A stretch of 64,000 nucleotides of DNA, taken from NCBI RefSeq assembly GCF_034931045.1, contig NZ_JAYGHH010000002.1, forward strand, positions 186,001 to 250,000. Reading direction: 5' to 3'. This DNA comes from Nodularia sp034931045 (GTDB taxonomy: Bacteria; Cyanobacteriota; Cyanobacteriia; Cyanobacteriales; Nostocaceae). Under the pieces are notes generated by a model. It did not search any database. It worked only from the letters and a program-made list of their open reading frames with translations, and had not been told where the DNA came from. The stretch's first letter is position 1. Every line of letters starts with the position of its first letter. Positions 1 through 9,504 of this stretch are shown piece after piece. Both the position numbers and the translations under genes were made by a program.

Positions 1-102
1 GTGAAAGTTTTGTATTTGATACTACAACAAGCTATAAATTAAAATTTGTTGGGAAATGTGGCGCAGCTACTGTATAAATTTAGCTGAAGAAATAAAAGCA
101 AA

Positions 103-1170
103 ATGAGCACGACTCCTCTAAGTGGCTACTGGTTACCCCAGAAACTACATCCATTATCTCTATTAGCACAACTAACTAGCCGCCATGCTACTGGTTGCTT
201 ACGCGTATTTACTCAAACAACTTCTTGGTTAATTAATATAGAGGACGGTAAACTAACTTATGCCTCTTATTCCGATAGACTGTTTGAGCGTATTGATCAT
301 CAGTTACAACGCTTGAATCAAGAAATTCCCACTCTAAACAGCGCTACTCGCGTACAAATGCGGCTGATGTTTGAACCGAAAAATGAACATCAGTCGATGC
401 CTTATGCAGATTATCAGGCAATTTGCTGGTTAGTGAATCAGGAACATATCACCCCCAAGCAAGCCGAAACCCTGATATATGAATTAGCAAAAGAAGTCCT
501 AGAAACATTTCTGGTCTTAAAAGAAGGGAATTATGAATTTTCTCCTGAAAGTTCCTGGGATGAATTACCCAAATTCTGCCATTTAGACTTGCGGCTATTA
601 GTTGAATACTGTCAAAAGCAGTTACGAAATCGGCCAAATATCCAATCACCAGGGAACACAGGTCGGACATCTCCGGTTTCGCCTTCCACAAAGTCGCCTC
701 AAACTCAGCCCAAATTCCCCAATGGGCAACAAATTTCTCACTCAAAGAATTTGGCAACTGGTGAAAACAGCAATCAAAAAAATTCTCAGCCGTCCGGCAA
801 AAAAAGTTTATATACAATTGCCTGTATTGATGATAGTCAAACAGTACTGAATTCCATTAAACTTTTTTTAGACGGCAATACATTTTCAGTTGTGACAATC
901 AATGATCCTGTCAAGGCATTAATGCAAATTCTACGTAGTAAACCAGACCTAATTTTACTAGATGTGGAAATGCCCAATTTAGACGGCTATGAATTGTGTT
1001 CTTTATTACGAAGGCATTCAGCCTTTAAAAATATCCCCATTATTATGGTGACAGGTAGAACAGGATTTATCGACAGAGCTAAAGCCAAAATGGTCAGGGC
1101 ATCCGGGTATTTAACTAAACCTTTTACACAACCAGATTTATTAAAAATGGTGTTTAAATACCTTGATTAG
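103..1170 (+). CDS. hmpA: PatA-type response regulator (HmpA-like)
   Basis: This 355-aa protein has an N-terminal PATAN/DUF4388-type region (about residues 8-170), a Ser/Pro/Gln-rich linker (about 185-235) and a C-terminal receiver domain (about 240-355). The receiver keeps the phospho-acceptor Asp (near D287, in LLDVEMPNLDGYELC), the switch Thr in IIMVTGR and the Lys in YLTKPF. The layout is that of PatA/PixG regulators in cyanobacterial chemotaxis operons. It is the first of five same-strand genes (PatA, CheY, CheW, MCP, CheA), which is the order I recall for the hmp locus of Nostoc punctiforme, needed for hormogonium development and gliding. The ptx/pix phototaxis clusters have a similar order, but the MCP here shows no GAF photoreceptor domains, which favours hmp. 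The receiver assignment is certain; the symbol is inferred from context. Confidence 0.85.
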   Translation: MSTTPLSGYWLPQKLHPLSLLAQLTSRHATGCLRVFTQTTSWLINIEDGKLTYASYSDRLFERIDHQLQRLNQEIPTLNSATRVQMRLMFEPKNEHQSMPYADYQAICWLVNQEHITPKQAETLIYELAKEVLETFLVLKEGNYEFSPESSWDELPKFCHLDLRLLVEYCQKQLRNRPNIQSPGNTGRTSPVSPSTKSPQTQPKFPNGQQISHSKNLATGENSNQKNSQPSGKKSLYTIACIDDSQTVLNSIKLFLDGNTFSVVTINDPVKALMQILRSKPDLILLDVEMPNLDGYELCSLLRRHSAFKNIPIIMVTGRTGFIDRAKAKMVRASGYLTKPFTQPDLLKMVFKYLD

Positions 1171-1240
1171 ATAAATCACTTCCAGCCGCAAGAACAACAA
1201 GCCTATTAATATATAGTTTATGTTTTCAGGAGATTACAGT

Positions 1241-1618
1241 ATGAATCTTACCTTGGTTGGCAAAATTTTGATTGTAGAAGACTCACCCAGTGAATTGGAA
1301 TTGATGAGCTATTATCTCAAGGATAGTGGTTGTCATGTCATTAAAGCTGCTAGTGGAAAAGAAGCTCTAGAAAAAGTTTTATCAGAACAACCAGACGCAA
1401 TTGTTACTGATGTAGTCATGCCGGGAATGAGTGGATTTGAATTGTGCCGTTCCCTCAAAAAAAATCCGATAACCCAAAAATTACCCATAGTGATTTGTAG
1501 TTCTAAAAATCAAGAAATTGATAGATTATGGGCAATGAAACAAGGTGCTGATGTCTACTTAACTAAGCCTTATACACGCGAACAGCTATTGCGTGCTATT
1601 AAATCAGTGGTGCTTTAA
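1241..1618 (+). CDS. hmpB: CheY-like single-domain response regulator (HmpB-like)
   Basis: This is a stand-alone receiver domain of 125 aa. The acidic pocket (VEDS), the phospho-acceptor Asp (near D57, VTDVVMPGMSGFELC), the Ser/Thr switch (IVICSSK) and the conserved Lys (YLTKPY) are all visible. An ATG at 1220 would add seven residues. I prefer 1241 because CAGGAG at 1227-1232 lies eight bases upstream. It sits 70 bp after the PatA-type gene and 4 bp before the CheW gene, so co-transcription is very likely. By analogy with Pil-Chp/Hmp systems it would accept phosphate from the CheA-like kinase and act on type IV pilus motors; the output is inferred. Confidence 0.9.
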   Translation: MNLTLVGKILIVEDSPSELELMSYYLKDSGCHVIKAASGKEALEKVLSEQPDAIVTDVVMPGMSGFELCRSLKKNPITQKLPIVICSSKNQEIDRLWAMKQGADVYLTKPYTREQLLRAIKSVVL

Positions 1619-1622
1619 AACC

Positions 1623-2120
1623 ATGAATAATTCTAGGATATTAGTTGATAAAGAAGGGACTCCAAATAATTTGGGAAATAGCTATCTCAAGTTTAAATTA
1701 AACCAACAGACGACTGCAATTGTATCAATGAATTATACTCAAGAAGCAGTGAGTTTGCCAGTTGAGTCTATTACTTCCATGCCAAATATGCTACCTTGCA
1801 TACTAGGTTTAATGAATTGGCGGAGTCGCATAATTTGGGCGATTGACCTACCCAAAATGCTGAATTTAGAATCTTTAGACCAGAGATTAAAGCAATATAA
1901 TATTATTGTGATTAAGGTAGAATCACTGCTTTTAGGCTTAATTGTCCACGAAATTAAAGGGATAACTAAATTTATATCTGATGATATCCAATCCCCGGTG
2001 GGACAAGTCGCATCTAGTTTAGTACCTTATTTACGTGGCTGTGTTGTCCAAGAAGCAGAAACATTACTCGTTTTAGATGCACAGTTTATTATGAATTCTC
2101 CGATTTTGGTTGGTGATTAA
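1623..2120 (+). CDS. hmpC: CheW-like adaptor (HmpC-like)
   Basis: This 165-aa CheW-domain protein would couple the methyl-accepting receptor to the CheA-like kinase. The segment LPCILGLMNWRSRIIWAIDL is the typical CheW stretch where hydrophobic strands surround the Gly-Leu-Met-Asn-Trp-Arg turn. The reading frame opens at 1593 inside the previous gene, but the ATG at 1623, 4 bp after the hmpB stop, gives the normal CheW length and is preferred. No strong ribosome site is visible, so translation may be coupled to hmpB. The family is clear; the hmp assignment rests on operon order. Confidence 0.85.
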   Translation: MNNSRILVDKEGTPNNLGNSYLKFKLNQQTTAIVSMNYTQEAVSLPVESITSMPNMLPCILGLMNWRSRIIWAIDLPKMLNLESLDQRLKQYNIIVIKVESLLLGLIVHEIKGITKFISDDIQSPVGQVASSLVPYLRGCVVQEAETLLVLDAQFIMNSPILVGD

Positions 2121-2158
2121 ATGCTACTAAAAATCAGATTAAATCAAATTCCAGAATA

Positions 2159-4387
2159 TTGAATCAAACTGGCATAGCGAAGAGTAGTGAACCTCAAAAA
2201 CGGGTATTTTTTATTGCATCCTCAAAAATTACTGCTAGTCAAGTAAAAATGCCAAGTAAGTATAATATAGAAACAGCTAACAATTATCATCGGAATTATG
2301 TGGTGGGATATATTCAACGACTCAGTTTAGGAACGCAAGCGGCAATTGTAGCGATCGCCATGACTAGTTTACCAGCATTGGGCATCGGTGCGATCGCTTA
2401 TGGTTTGGCGCAAAAATCGACCACGAAACAAATTAAGCAATCTCACACAGCGACAGCTACCAGATTAACAGATCAAATTAACCGCTTGATGTTGGCGCGA
2501 TATGAAGATATTCAAATCATCTCTAAATCACCATTTTTTACAAATCCGACTACAAATACAAATACTTCCGACCAGCAAGCTTTTTTAAATAGCTTTGTCA
2601 ATACCCGTAAAGCTTATAACAGTATTGCCATCTTTGATACTGCCCAAAATTTAATTGTCCAATCAACAGGCGCACCTGTAAATAATCCCCAGGACACTCA
2701 AAAATTTGCGGAAATTCTCCAAAAAAACGCGCCTGTAATTAGTCAGCCAGAAAAATCAGTGCTTAATATTACTGCACCCATTAAAGATGCAGCTACAGGT
2801 CAAACTATAGCTGTAGTTAGCGCTAATATGCCTGTACAATCTTTAGCAGAGGTAACTCAGAATGGCAGTCAATATTATTTGTTAGACAGTTCAGGAATAG
2901 TTGTTTTTAGTCCAGAAACAGAATTATTAGGTGCAGAATATCCCGGTTTAAATAATCTCAGCACAGGCAATCAAGGAGATATTTTCACAGCAATTCGCAC
3001 GACTAATGAAAAGCCAGAGTTAATCAGTTATATTCCCTCTGGAACATTGGAGGGTTTACCTAATTTAAATTGGCAATTGCTTTTAACTACGGACACAGCT
3101 ATTGCTTTTGCACCCCAAAAACAACTATTAAAAACAATAGCTATCAGCACAATACTATTAGCATTAGTTGCCAGTGCGATCGCAGTTTGGATAACCAAGA
3201 GTAGTACACGACCAATTTTAAACGCAGCTGCCGCTTTATCAAAACTGGCTCAAGGGGAACTCGATACCCGTTGGGAAACAGCAAAGTCAGGTGAATTAGA
3301 AATTATCAGTGACAATTTCAATCAAATAGCCGTTCAATTACAAGTTTTAACTAAACAACAAATAGTTAAAAATCCTGGGGAAGCAGATTCTGGAGAAACA
3401 CTGCAAATGCAGCTTTTAGAACTACTTAGTCAGGTAGAAGATGCTGCTAGAGGTAACTTAACAGTACGTGCAGATGTGACGGCTGGGGAAATTGGCACTG
3501 TAGCCGACTTTTTTAATTCCATAGTGGAAAGTCTCAGAGATATTGTCACTCAAGTTAAACAAGCTGCGACCCAAGTCAATAGCGCCATTGGTGCTAACAA
3601 AACAGCAATTAACCAACTAGCGGAGGACGCAATTACCCAAGTATCTGAAATTAACCGCACCCTGGACGCTGTTGACCAAATGACTGATTTTATGAAAAGC
3701 GTCGCTGAAAACGCCCAAAAAGCGGCAATTATTGCCAATGATGCTGCCCACACAGCTACAAAAAGTGGACAAGCTATGGATTTGACAGTGCAGAATATTC
3801 TGGGTTTACGGGAAACCGTAGATGAAACAGCGAAGAAAGTCAAACGGCTAGGAGAATCTTCTCAACAAATTTCTCATGTAGTGTCCTTAATTAATCAAAT
3901 TGCCACCCAAACAAACTTACTCGCCATTAACGCCGGTATTGAAGCCGCCCGCGCCGGTGAGGAAGGAGAAGGCTTTGCCGTGGTTGCTGAAGAAGTGGGA
4001 GAATTAGCTATCCGTAGTGCCTCAGCTACCCAAGAAATTGAGCAAATTGTCGAGAATATTCAACGGGAAACCAGCGAAGTAGTACAAGCTATGGAAATAG
4101 GAACTTCTCAAGTAGTAGAAGGTACTGAAATTGTTGAAGAGGCGAAGCAAAGTCTAAATCAAATTTTGGACGTATCGCAACAAATAAATTTTTTAGTCCA
4201 GTCAATTTCCACTGCAACTGCATCTCAGTTACAAACATCCCAAGCCGTTAGTGAATTAATGCAAGATATTGCTGCTATTTCACAACGTACCAGTGATTCT
4301 TCATCTATGGTGTCTGAATCTCTGCATCAAACTGTGGAGATTTCTCAGCAGTTACAAGAAACTATGGAAACCTTCAAGGTTAGTTAA
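2159..4387 (+). CDS. hmpD: Methyl-accepting chemotaxis protein (HmpD-like)
   Basis: This transmembrane chemoreceptor of about 742 aa has a cytoplasmic N-terminus, a first membrane segment (about residues 60-85), an extracytoplasmic sensor region (about 90-320), a second membrane segment (about 325-347), HAMP-type regions (about 348-470) and a signalling domain (about 500-742). The hairpin tip is conserved near residues 581-610 (IATQTNLLAINAGIEAARAG). No GAF domains are seen, unlike PixJ/PtxD photoreceptors. The start is unsure: 2159 is a TTG without a clear ribosome site, and the first in-frame ATG is at 2249. The signal sensed is unknown. It is flanked by the CheW and CheA genes. Confidence 0.9.
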   Translation: MNQTGIAKSSEPQKRVFFIASSKITASQVKMPSKYNIETANNYHRNYVVGYIQRLSLGTQAAIVAIAMTSLPALGIGAIAYGLAQKSTTKQIKQSHTATATRLTDQINRLMLARYEDIQIISKSPFFTNPTTNTNTSDQQAFLNSFVNTRKAYNSIAIFDTAQNLIVQSTGAPVNNPQDTQKFAEILQKNAPVISQPEKSVLNITAPIKDAATGQTIAVVSANMPVQSLAEVTQNGSQYYLLDSSGIVVFSPETELLGAEYPGLNNLSTGNQGDIFTAIRTTNEKPELISYIPSGTLEGLPNLNWQLLLTTDTAIAFAPQKQLLKTIAISTILLALVASAIAVWITKSSTRPILNAAAALSKLAQGELDTRWETAKSGELEIISDNFNQIAVQLQVLTKQQIVKNPGEADSGETLQMQLLELLSQVEDAARGNLTVRADVTAGEIGTVADFFNSIVESLRDIVTQVKQAATQVNSAIGANKTAINQLAEDAITQVSEINRTLDAVDQMTDFMKSVAENAQKAAIIANDAAHTATKSGQAMDLTVQNILGLRETVDETAKKVKRLGESSQQISHVVSLINQIATQTNLLAINAGIEAARAGEEGEGFAVVAEEVGELAIRSASATQEIEQIVENIQRETSEVVQAMEIGTSQVVEGTEIVEEAKQSLNQILDVSQQINFLVQSISTATASQLQTSQAVSELMQDIAAISQRTSDSSSMVSESLHQTVEISQQLQETMETFKVS

Positions 4388-4422
4388 GCAAATTATGCCT
4401 AAGTAGGTAGGAAAATACTTAA

Positions 4423-4455
4423 CTAATGACCAATAACTAATAACTAATGATTAAA
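4423..4455 (+). repeat. Short tandem heptamer-type repeat inside the chemotaxis operon
   Basis: The 77-bp gap between the MCP and CheA genes contains repeats of the ACTAATGA/ACCAATA/ACTAATA type. The same motif flanks genes elsewhere in the window (12536-12570, 29259-29283, 46669-46690). It resembles the short tandemly repeated repetitive sequences typical of Nostoc and Anabaena. Confidence 0.6.
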
Positions 4456-4464
4456 TAAAAAACT

Positions 4465-7344
4465 ATGTCCAAGGATAAAGAACTGGAAATCCAGATGCAG
4501 TTTCTGGAAGAAGCGAGAGATTATTTGAATGTCCTAGAAGGGGTGTTGTTGGAAATTGACACTAGTCATCGGATTGATGTTGATAGAATTAATGCTGCAC
4601 TGCGAGCTGCCCATTCTATCAAAGGCGGTGCCGGGATGATGGGATTTCGGACACTGAGTGATTTAGCGCACCGTCTGGAAGATTCTTTTAAAGTCTTAAA
4701 AACCCGCAAAAATTCTCGAAGTATTGATACAGAGTTACCAAGTTTACTACTTTCTGGAGTAGACTGGCTGCGGCAAATAGTCGAATCACTATCACAAGGA
4801 ACTGATATAGAAGAGGAGTGGTTAAGTAGTTTTTGTTACCCAGTGTTTGACGAACTGCGCGATCGCTTGGGTGAACCCACTCCAGAAGATGCTTCTACTA
4901 TGTTATCGCCAGAAGATGGACAAGATATTGTCCCCATGCTGTTTGAAACTGAGGTGGAAGGATGTTTACAGCGTCTAGAGTCGGTAATAGCAGATAGCGC
5001 CCAGCCTTGCTTACAAGAAGAAGTAGCGATTATGGCGGCGGAATTGGGCGGTTTGGGGGAAATGTTACAGTTGCCAGCCTTTACGAGTCTTTGTGAATCT
5101 ATAGGGCATCATATCGGCAATGTTACCAGCGATCGCGTTCCCGAAGTTGCCCAGTTAGCATTACAATCATGGCGGCGATCGCAAGCTTTAGTATTAACAA
5201 ATCAACGAGATAGTTTACCCACAAAACTTGAACTAGACACAGTAGTAAATTATATACCAAAGCAACCACAGTCCACAGCGTCGGCAATAGTTGGATTTAT
5301 TGAAAATGCAGAGGTGACAGATGATTTAATATCTGTGAATATTCCCGAAGAAAGTGCTGTAGTTTATCCAGAAATTACCGCCACAGAACACAATTTTATT
5401 GACTACACAGAAGAACAAATTAGTATTGCTAAAGACCGAGATAATTCGGAAAACACTGTGCGAGTTCCTAGTAAACAACTGGAAGAAATTAATGATTTAT
5501 GTGGGGAATTGACCGTCCAACGCAATGGTTTAAATTCCCAACTAGAAAGATTACGTAAACTCGTGCGTAACCTGAATCAGCGAGTGCAAACACTCGACCG
5601 AGAAAATTATGAATTACGTACAGTATGTGCTAAAATTACGAATACATCTAATATAGAAAATATCCCAGAAGTTAGTACATTGGAAATAGACCGCCATCAG
5701 AAATTAAACTTGCGATCGCAAGAAGTTATGGAAACTATTATCCAAGTGCAAGAAGTCACCACAGATATCCAATTAAGCGTTGACGATACAGATCAAATAG
5801 CTCGGAAACTGAATAAAACATCCAAACAATTACAAACAAAACTTACCCACATTCGGATGCGGCCATTATCCGATTTAGTCGAGCGTTTTCCCAGAGCTTT
5901 ACGTGACCTAAATGTTGAATACGGAAAAAATGTTCATTTACAAGTTGAAGGTGGAAAAACTTTAATTGAACGCGGCATTTTAGAAGCTTTAAACGAGCCG
6001 ATAATGCACTTATTAAGAAATGCCTTTGATCATGGTATTGAAGACCCTAATACTCGCCGTGAACTGGGTAAACCAGAACAAGGATTAATTGAAATTACAG
6101 CTACTCACCGCAGTAATCGCACAATTATTACAATGCGTGATGACGGTCGGGGAATTTCTTTAGAAAAAATTCGCTCCCGTGCCGTAGATATGGGTTTAGA
6201 TGCTGCTTTAGTAGCTAATGCTAGTGAAGAAGAACTATTATCAATAATTTTTGAACCAGGATTCACCACTTCCGACCAAGTAACCGCCTTATCTGGTCGC
6301 GGTGTCGGCATGGATATAGTGCGTAATAACCTAAAATTAGTGCGCGGAGATATTACAGTTGAGACTGAGTTAGGAGTTGGCACTACCTTTACTTTATCAG
6401 TACCATTGACCCTTTCCATTGCGCGAGTTCTGCTAGTAGAAAGCAATAAAATGTTATTGGCATTTCCCACAGAAGTCATTTCCGAAATATTTTTACTCCC
6501 CAATGAGCAAGTATCATCAATGGCAGATAGCGAAGTCATTAATTGGCAAGGCTCTACAGTACCATTGATTCGCCTCGGTCGCTACTTCCAATTTAATTGT
6601 CCCCATTACGATAACCCAGAATTAGAAACTCGCCCAGCCATAGATGCGAGTAGTGTCTTAATAGTTAAAGGCAATAATCAGCAAGTCGCCATCCAAGTAG
6701 ACCGTTGCTGGGGTGAACAAGAAGTAGCCATCCGCCAAGTCGAGGGAAATATACCTTTACCCGCAGGTTTTAGTAACTGCACAATTCTGGGTGATGGTCG
6801 AGTATTAGCATTAGTGAACACCAACGATTTACTCTATTGGATTGCTACTAATCAGCCTACTCCTCAAAACAATCAAATCCCATCAGTGAGGCTAAAAACG
6901 CCTTTTCTGTTCTTTGATAATAACAAAATATCAGCACCACCTGTCAATGAGAAAGGCACAATTTTAATCATTGATGACTCAATTAATGTTCGCCGCTTCT
7001 TAGCTCTAACTTTAGAAAAAGGAGGATATGAAGTAGAGCAAGCGAAAGATGGTCAAGATGCCTTAGAAAAACTAGAAAGTGGTTTAAAAGTTGCAGCGAT
7101 AATTTGTGATATTGAAATGCCTCGCCTTGATGGTTATGGCTTCTTAGGTCGCATTAATGCCAGCATGGAAATGAAGCATATCCCAGTAGCTATGCTGACT
7201 TCTCGCAGTAGTAATAAACATCGCCAATTAGCCATGCAGTTAGGAGCGCGGGCGTATTTTTCTAAACCTTATAATGAGCAAGAATTATTAAAAACTTTGG
7301 AAGAAATTATTGGTAATGTTGCCGAAACAGCAACTTCTAATTAA
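4465..7344 (+). CDS. hmpE: CheA-like hybrid histidine kinase (HmpE-like)
   Basis: This is a 959-aa chemotaxis kinase. An Hpt domain with phospho-acceptor His (H50 in LRAAHSIKGGAGMMGF) is followed by a long linker, a coiled dimerisation region (about 335-470), a HATPase domain with N-box (LLRNAFDHGIEDP, about 513-525) and G-boxes (DDGRGI and GRGVGMDIV), a CheW-like regulatory domain (about 645-790) and a C-terminal receiver (about 830-950; Asp in CDIEMPRLDGYG, Lys in SKPY). The kinase would phosphorylate its own receiver and the CheY and PatA-type proteins upstream. Hybrid CheA-REC kinases are standard in cyanobacterial Hmp/Pix systems. It ends the operon. Confidence 0.92.
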   Translation: MSKDKELEIQMQFLEEARDYLNVLEGVLLEIDTSHRIDVDRINAALRAAHSIKGGAGMMGFRTLSDLAHRLEDSFKVLKTRKNSRSIDTELPSLLLSGVDWLRQIVESLSQGTDIEEEWLSSFCYPVFDELRDRLGEPTPEDASTMLSPEDGQDIVPMLFETEVEGCLQRLESVIADSAQPCLQEEVAIMAAELGGLGEMLQLPAFTSLCESIGHHIGNVTSDRVPEVAQLALQSWRRSQALVLTNQRDSLPTKLELDTVVNYIPKQPQSTASAIVGFIENAEVTDDLISVNIPEESAVVYPEITATEHNFIDYTEEQISIAKDRDNSENTVRVPSKQLEEINDLCGELTVQRNGLNSQLERLRKLVRNLNQRVQTLDRENYELRTVCAKITNTSNIENIPEVSTLEIDRHQKLNLRSQEVMETIIQVQEVTTDIQLSVDDTDQIARKLNKTSKQLQTKLTHIRMRPLSDLVERFPRALRDLNVEYGKNVHLQVEGGKTLIERGILEALNEPIMHLLRNAFDHGIEDPNTRRELGKPEQGLIEITATHRSNRTIITMRDDGRGISLEKIRSRAVDMGLDAALVANASEEELLSIIFEPGFTTSDQVTALSGRGVGMDIVRNNLKLVRGDITVETELGVGTTFTLSVPLTLSIARVLLVESNKMLLAFPTEVISEIFLLPNEQVSSMADSEVINWQGSTVPLIRLGRYFQFNCPHYDNPELETRPAIDASSVLIVKGNNQQVAIQVDRCWGEQEVAIRQVEGNIPLPAGFSNCTILGDGRVLALVNTNDLLYWIATNQPTPQNNQIPSVRLKTPFLFFDNNKISAPPVNEKGTILIIDDSINVRRFLALTLEKGGYEVEQAKDGQDALEKLESGLKVAAIICDIEMPRLDGYGFLGRINASMEMKHIPVAMLTSRSSNKHRQLAMQLGARAYFSKPYNEQELLKTLEEIIGNVAETATSN

Positions 7345-7404
7345 GCAGGGAGATATAATGAAATTTAAAATTCTCTTATGAAGAAGAAGAACAGATTTTA
7401 AACA

Positions 7405-8373
7405 TTACGTCCGATACTTCACTGTAGGAAGATGCCGACCAATATAACCAATAATTACCGTCCCTGGTTGTTCTGGAAAAAAATGGATTCGCCAATTGCA
7501 AACCCTCAATTTAATATGTCGTTCAAATAAGCGTTCTTTACCATCAGGACAAAGAAAAGTTCTTTCCTTAAAATACTTGTCAAGGGTTGGTTGACTCTCT
7601 CCCGATTCCTCAAGAGGATACCCTTCGGTATTGAAAGAACCATTATTCCAGTTTTCACAGCATTTCTGAAGCTCAAATAATTTCTTCAGAACAGGCTGTA
7701 ATTCCAACTGTCCAGTACGGATATCTTCCAACTGTCTTCTAACAGCATTACAAAATTTTAGGTTAGGAAATAATTCTTCCCTGCGATTCCAAATTTCTAC
7801 CCCATTGCTAACTTGTTGATAAATACGCGCTTGAATTTTTTGAATCAGATTGGCGTGTTCTTGTACATGAGTGCTACGACTAACATGGAAAATTTTTACA
7901 AGTTCATGTACTATCTCTTTATCTTCGTCAAGCGATATAAATTCTATTTCTAGGCGGTGACAATCCCAGCATTCTTCAGAGAGTAGGCTAATTGCTATTG
8001 TCTCCAGTACATAAGCAATACCAAGCCCAATAGCTATTTTTCCTTGATGAAAAAATTCAGACAAACTAGCATTATTTTCAATATCTTGGATCTCAGAATT
8101 TACAATATCATTTGAAAAAGGTGCTTTAGTTGCAAGAGTTTTGATAAAAATTCGCTCAACCTGATCTGCATCATTAAGCCAACGACGTAGAGGATAGTTA
8201 GGTGCAAGTATTGTTGTATAAAAATCCTCTTTAGTCCGAAGACTTACTTTCACTCCCTGAGCTTTAACTGCTTTTATAGTCTTAATTAGCTCAGACATTC
8301 TTTGCTGTGCTTCTTGTTCATTTGGAGCAGGATTTCGCAGAGATAATTCATTTAATATCAAATCAAAATCCAC
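7405..8373 (-). CDS. Unknown 322-aa protein, third gene of a putative defence cassette
   Basis: I do not recognise a named domain. The protein is soluble, with no signal peptide or clear membrane segment. Its first half is mostly helical and charged. Its C-terminus (about residues 270-322) has the pattern ERHIKLRVCNWRIHFFP followed by IIGYIGRHLPTVKY, a compact beta-type module in which arginines and histidines recur, vaguely like small RelE-fold nucleases; that resemblance is speculative. It begins 3 bp after the ATPase stop, so it is translated with the two genes upstream. AT content is high and I saw no HIP1 sites, unlike neighbouring genes. The role is inferred only from context. Confidence 0.7.
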   Translation of the reverse strand: MDFDLILNELSLRNPAPNEQEAQQRMSELIKTIKAVKAQGVKVSLRTKEDFYTTILAPNYPLRRWLNDADQVERIFIKTLATKAPFSNDIVNSEIQDIENNASLSEFFHQGKIAIGLGIAYVLETIAISLLSEECWDCHRLEIEFISLDEDKEIVHELVKIFHVSRSTHVQEHANLIQKIQARIYQQVSNGVEIWNRREELFPNLKFCNAVRRQLEDIRTGQLELQPVLKKLFELQKCCENWNNGSFNTEGYPLEESGESQPTLDKYFKERTFLCPDGKERLFERHIKLRVCNWRIHFFPEQPGTVIIGYIGRHLPTVKYRT

Positions 8374-8376
8374 CTT

Positions 8377-9504
8377 CTACTCCCCCGCAGGCTCAAGTAA
8401 AATATCTAAACTTTTTTCCCATTCATCGAAGAAACCATCAGGCCATTTATCAATTCTTCCGTTTCTATCGATACGGGGTGATACTACTTCTGTAACATCT
8501 TGTCCTTGTTTATCTGGTCGCTGAAAATAATGTAATTGAACATCATCTGGCTTAATTTTCCCTTGATGAACAGCAAGACGAATACCATTTAAAACATGAT
8601 CACTATGGGTTTCTATTACTACTTGAATTCCACAACTAGCTGCAAGGGATAATAACTCACCCATCTTAACTTGCCCTTTAGGATGTAGATGTGCTTCTGG
8701 ATTCTCTATTAGAATTAGTGTACCAGGATGAGATGCCAAAATTGCTACGATAATGGGTAATGTGTAGCTAATTCCAAATCCAACGTTAGTAGTACGATAG
8801 GGGTTGCTATCTCCATAGAAATATTGCAAACTCATCAAACCTATATCTGAATTTGAGTTGATTTTAATTCTTGTTCCAGGACTAACTTCTCTCATCCATC
8901 CTTCAACCTGGCTGCTAAGACTATTAGATTTCGCCATTGGATGTCTTAGTTTACTTTGAAGAACATCTTTATCTTGATTAATTGCTAAAAAATGTGCTGT
9001 ATATTCACCTTTGGAACCTAGCTGTCCTAATCGTCGCGCTTGATAATCTGACATATCATAAGATGTTCTTGGTCCAAGTCGTTCCGCCTGTAAATAGTGA
9101 AATCTTTTCTTAAAAAGACTTTTTAAACCATAGACACCTGGATCACTTGATAAGTGTGAATCTAAATTATTTAAAATATCTGCATCTGTCTTAATTGGAT
9201 CATAGCTAAAACGCCAAATTCCTTTTTTTTGATCATTCCAAGTAATTTCAAAACCAAGATAGTCTTCTTTAGCTCTTTCACAAAAGGCATCTTGAGCAGT
9301 ACCAATACGTACTAATTCACCATTCAACGCTAAACCAACATTCGGCAGTAATTCTTGTTGATAAGACTGCCTTAGCAAAAGTAGCGCTTGCAGTACAGAA
9401 GATTTTCCCGTACTATTAAGACCAGAAAGTAAGGTTAGCGGTTTAAATTCGAGTAATTGATTTTCAAAAGCTTTGTAATTTGTCAATTTTAGAAAATTAA
9501 TCAT
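8377..9504 (-). CDS. AAA/OLD-like ATPase with DUF3696-type C-terminus
   Basis: This 375-aa SMC/OLD-type ATPase has a Walker A at residues 28-35 (GLNSTGKS), the Walker B region LILIENPEAHLHPKGQ and a following THSDHVLNGIRL switch segment. The end, with DRNGRIDKWPDGFFDEW, matches DUF3696, which often closes this kind of ATPase. Such ATPases occur in many phage-defence systems next to an effector. The start codon overlaps the upstream DUF262 gene stop by 4 bp (ATGA), which indicates translational coupling. No TOPRIM domain follows, so a nuclease activity, if any, must come from a partner. Confidence 0.85.
   Translation of the reverse strand: MINFLKLTNYKAFENQLLEFKPLTLLSGLNSTGKSSVLQALLLLRQSYQQELLPNVGLALNGELVRIGTAQDAFCERAKEDYLGFEITWNDQKKGIWRFSYDPIKTDADILNNLDSHLSSDPGVYGLKSLFKKRFHYLQAERLGPRTSYDMSDYQARRLGQLGSKGEYTAHFLAINQDKDVLQSKLRHPMAKSNSLSSQVEGWMREVSPGTRIKINSNSDIGLMSLQYFYGDSNPYRTTNVGFGISYTLPIIVAILASHPGTLILIENPEAHLHPKGQVKMGELLSLAASCGIQVVIETHSDHVLNGIRLAVHQGKIKPDDVQLHYFQRPDKQGQDVTEVVSPRIDRNGRIDKWPDGFFDEWEKSLDILLEPAGE

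Noticed and set aside
449..817. 122-codon minus-strand frame inside hmpA
   Set aside because: Antisense shadow of a clear receiver-protein gene, with no recognisable domain.
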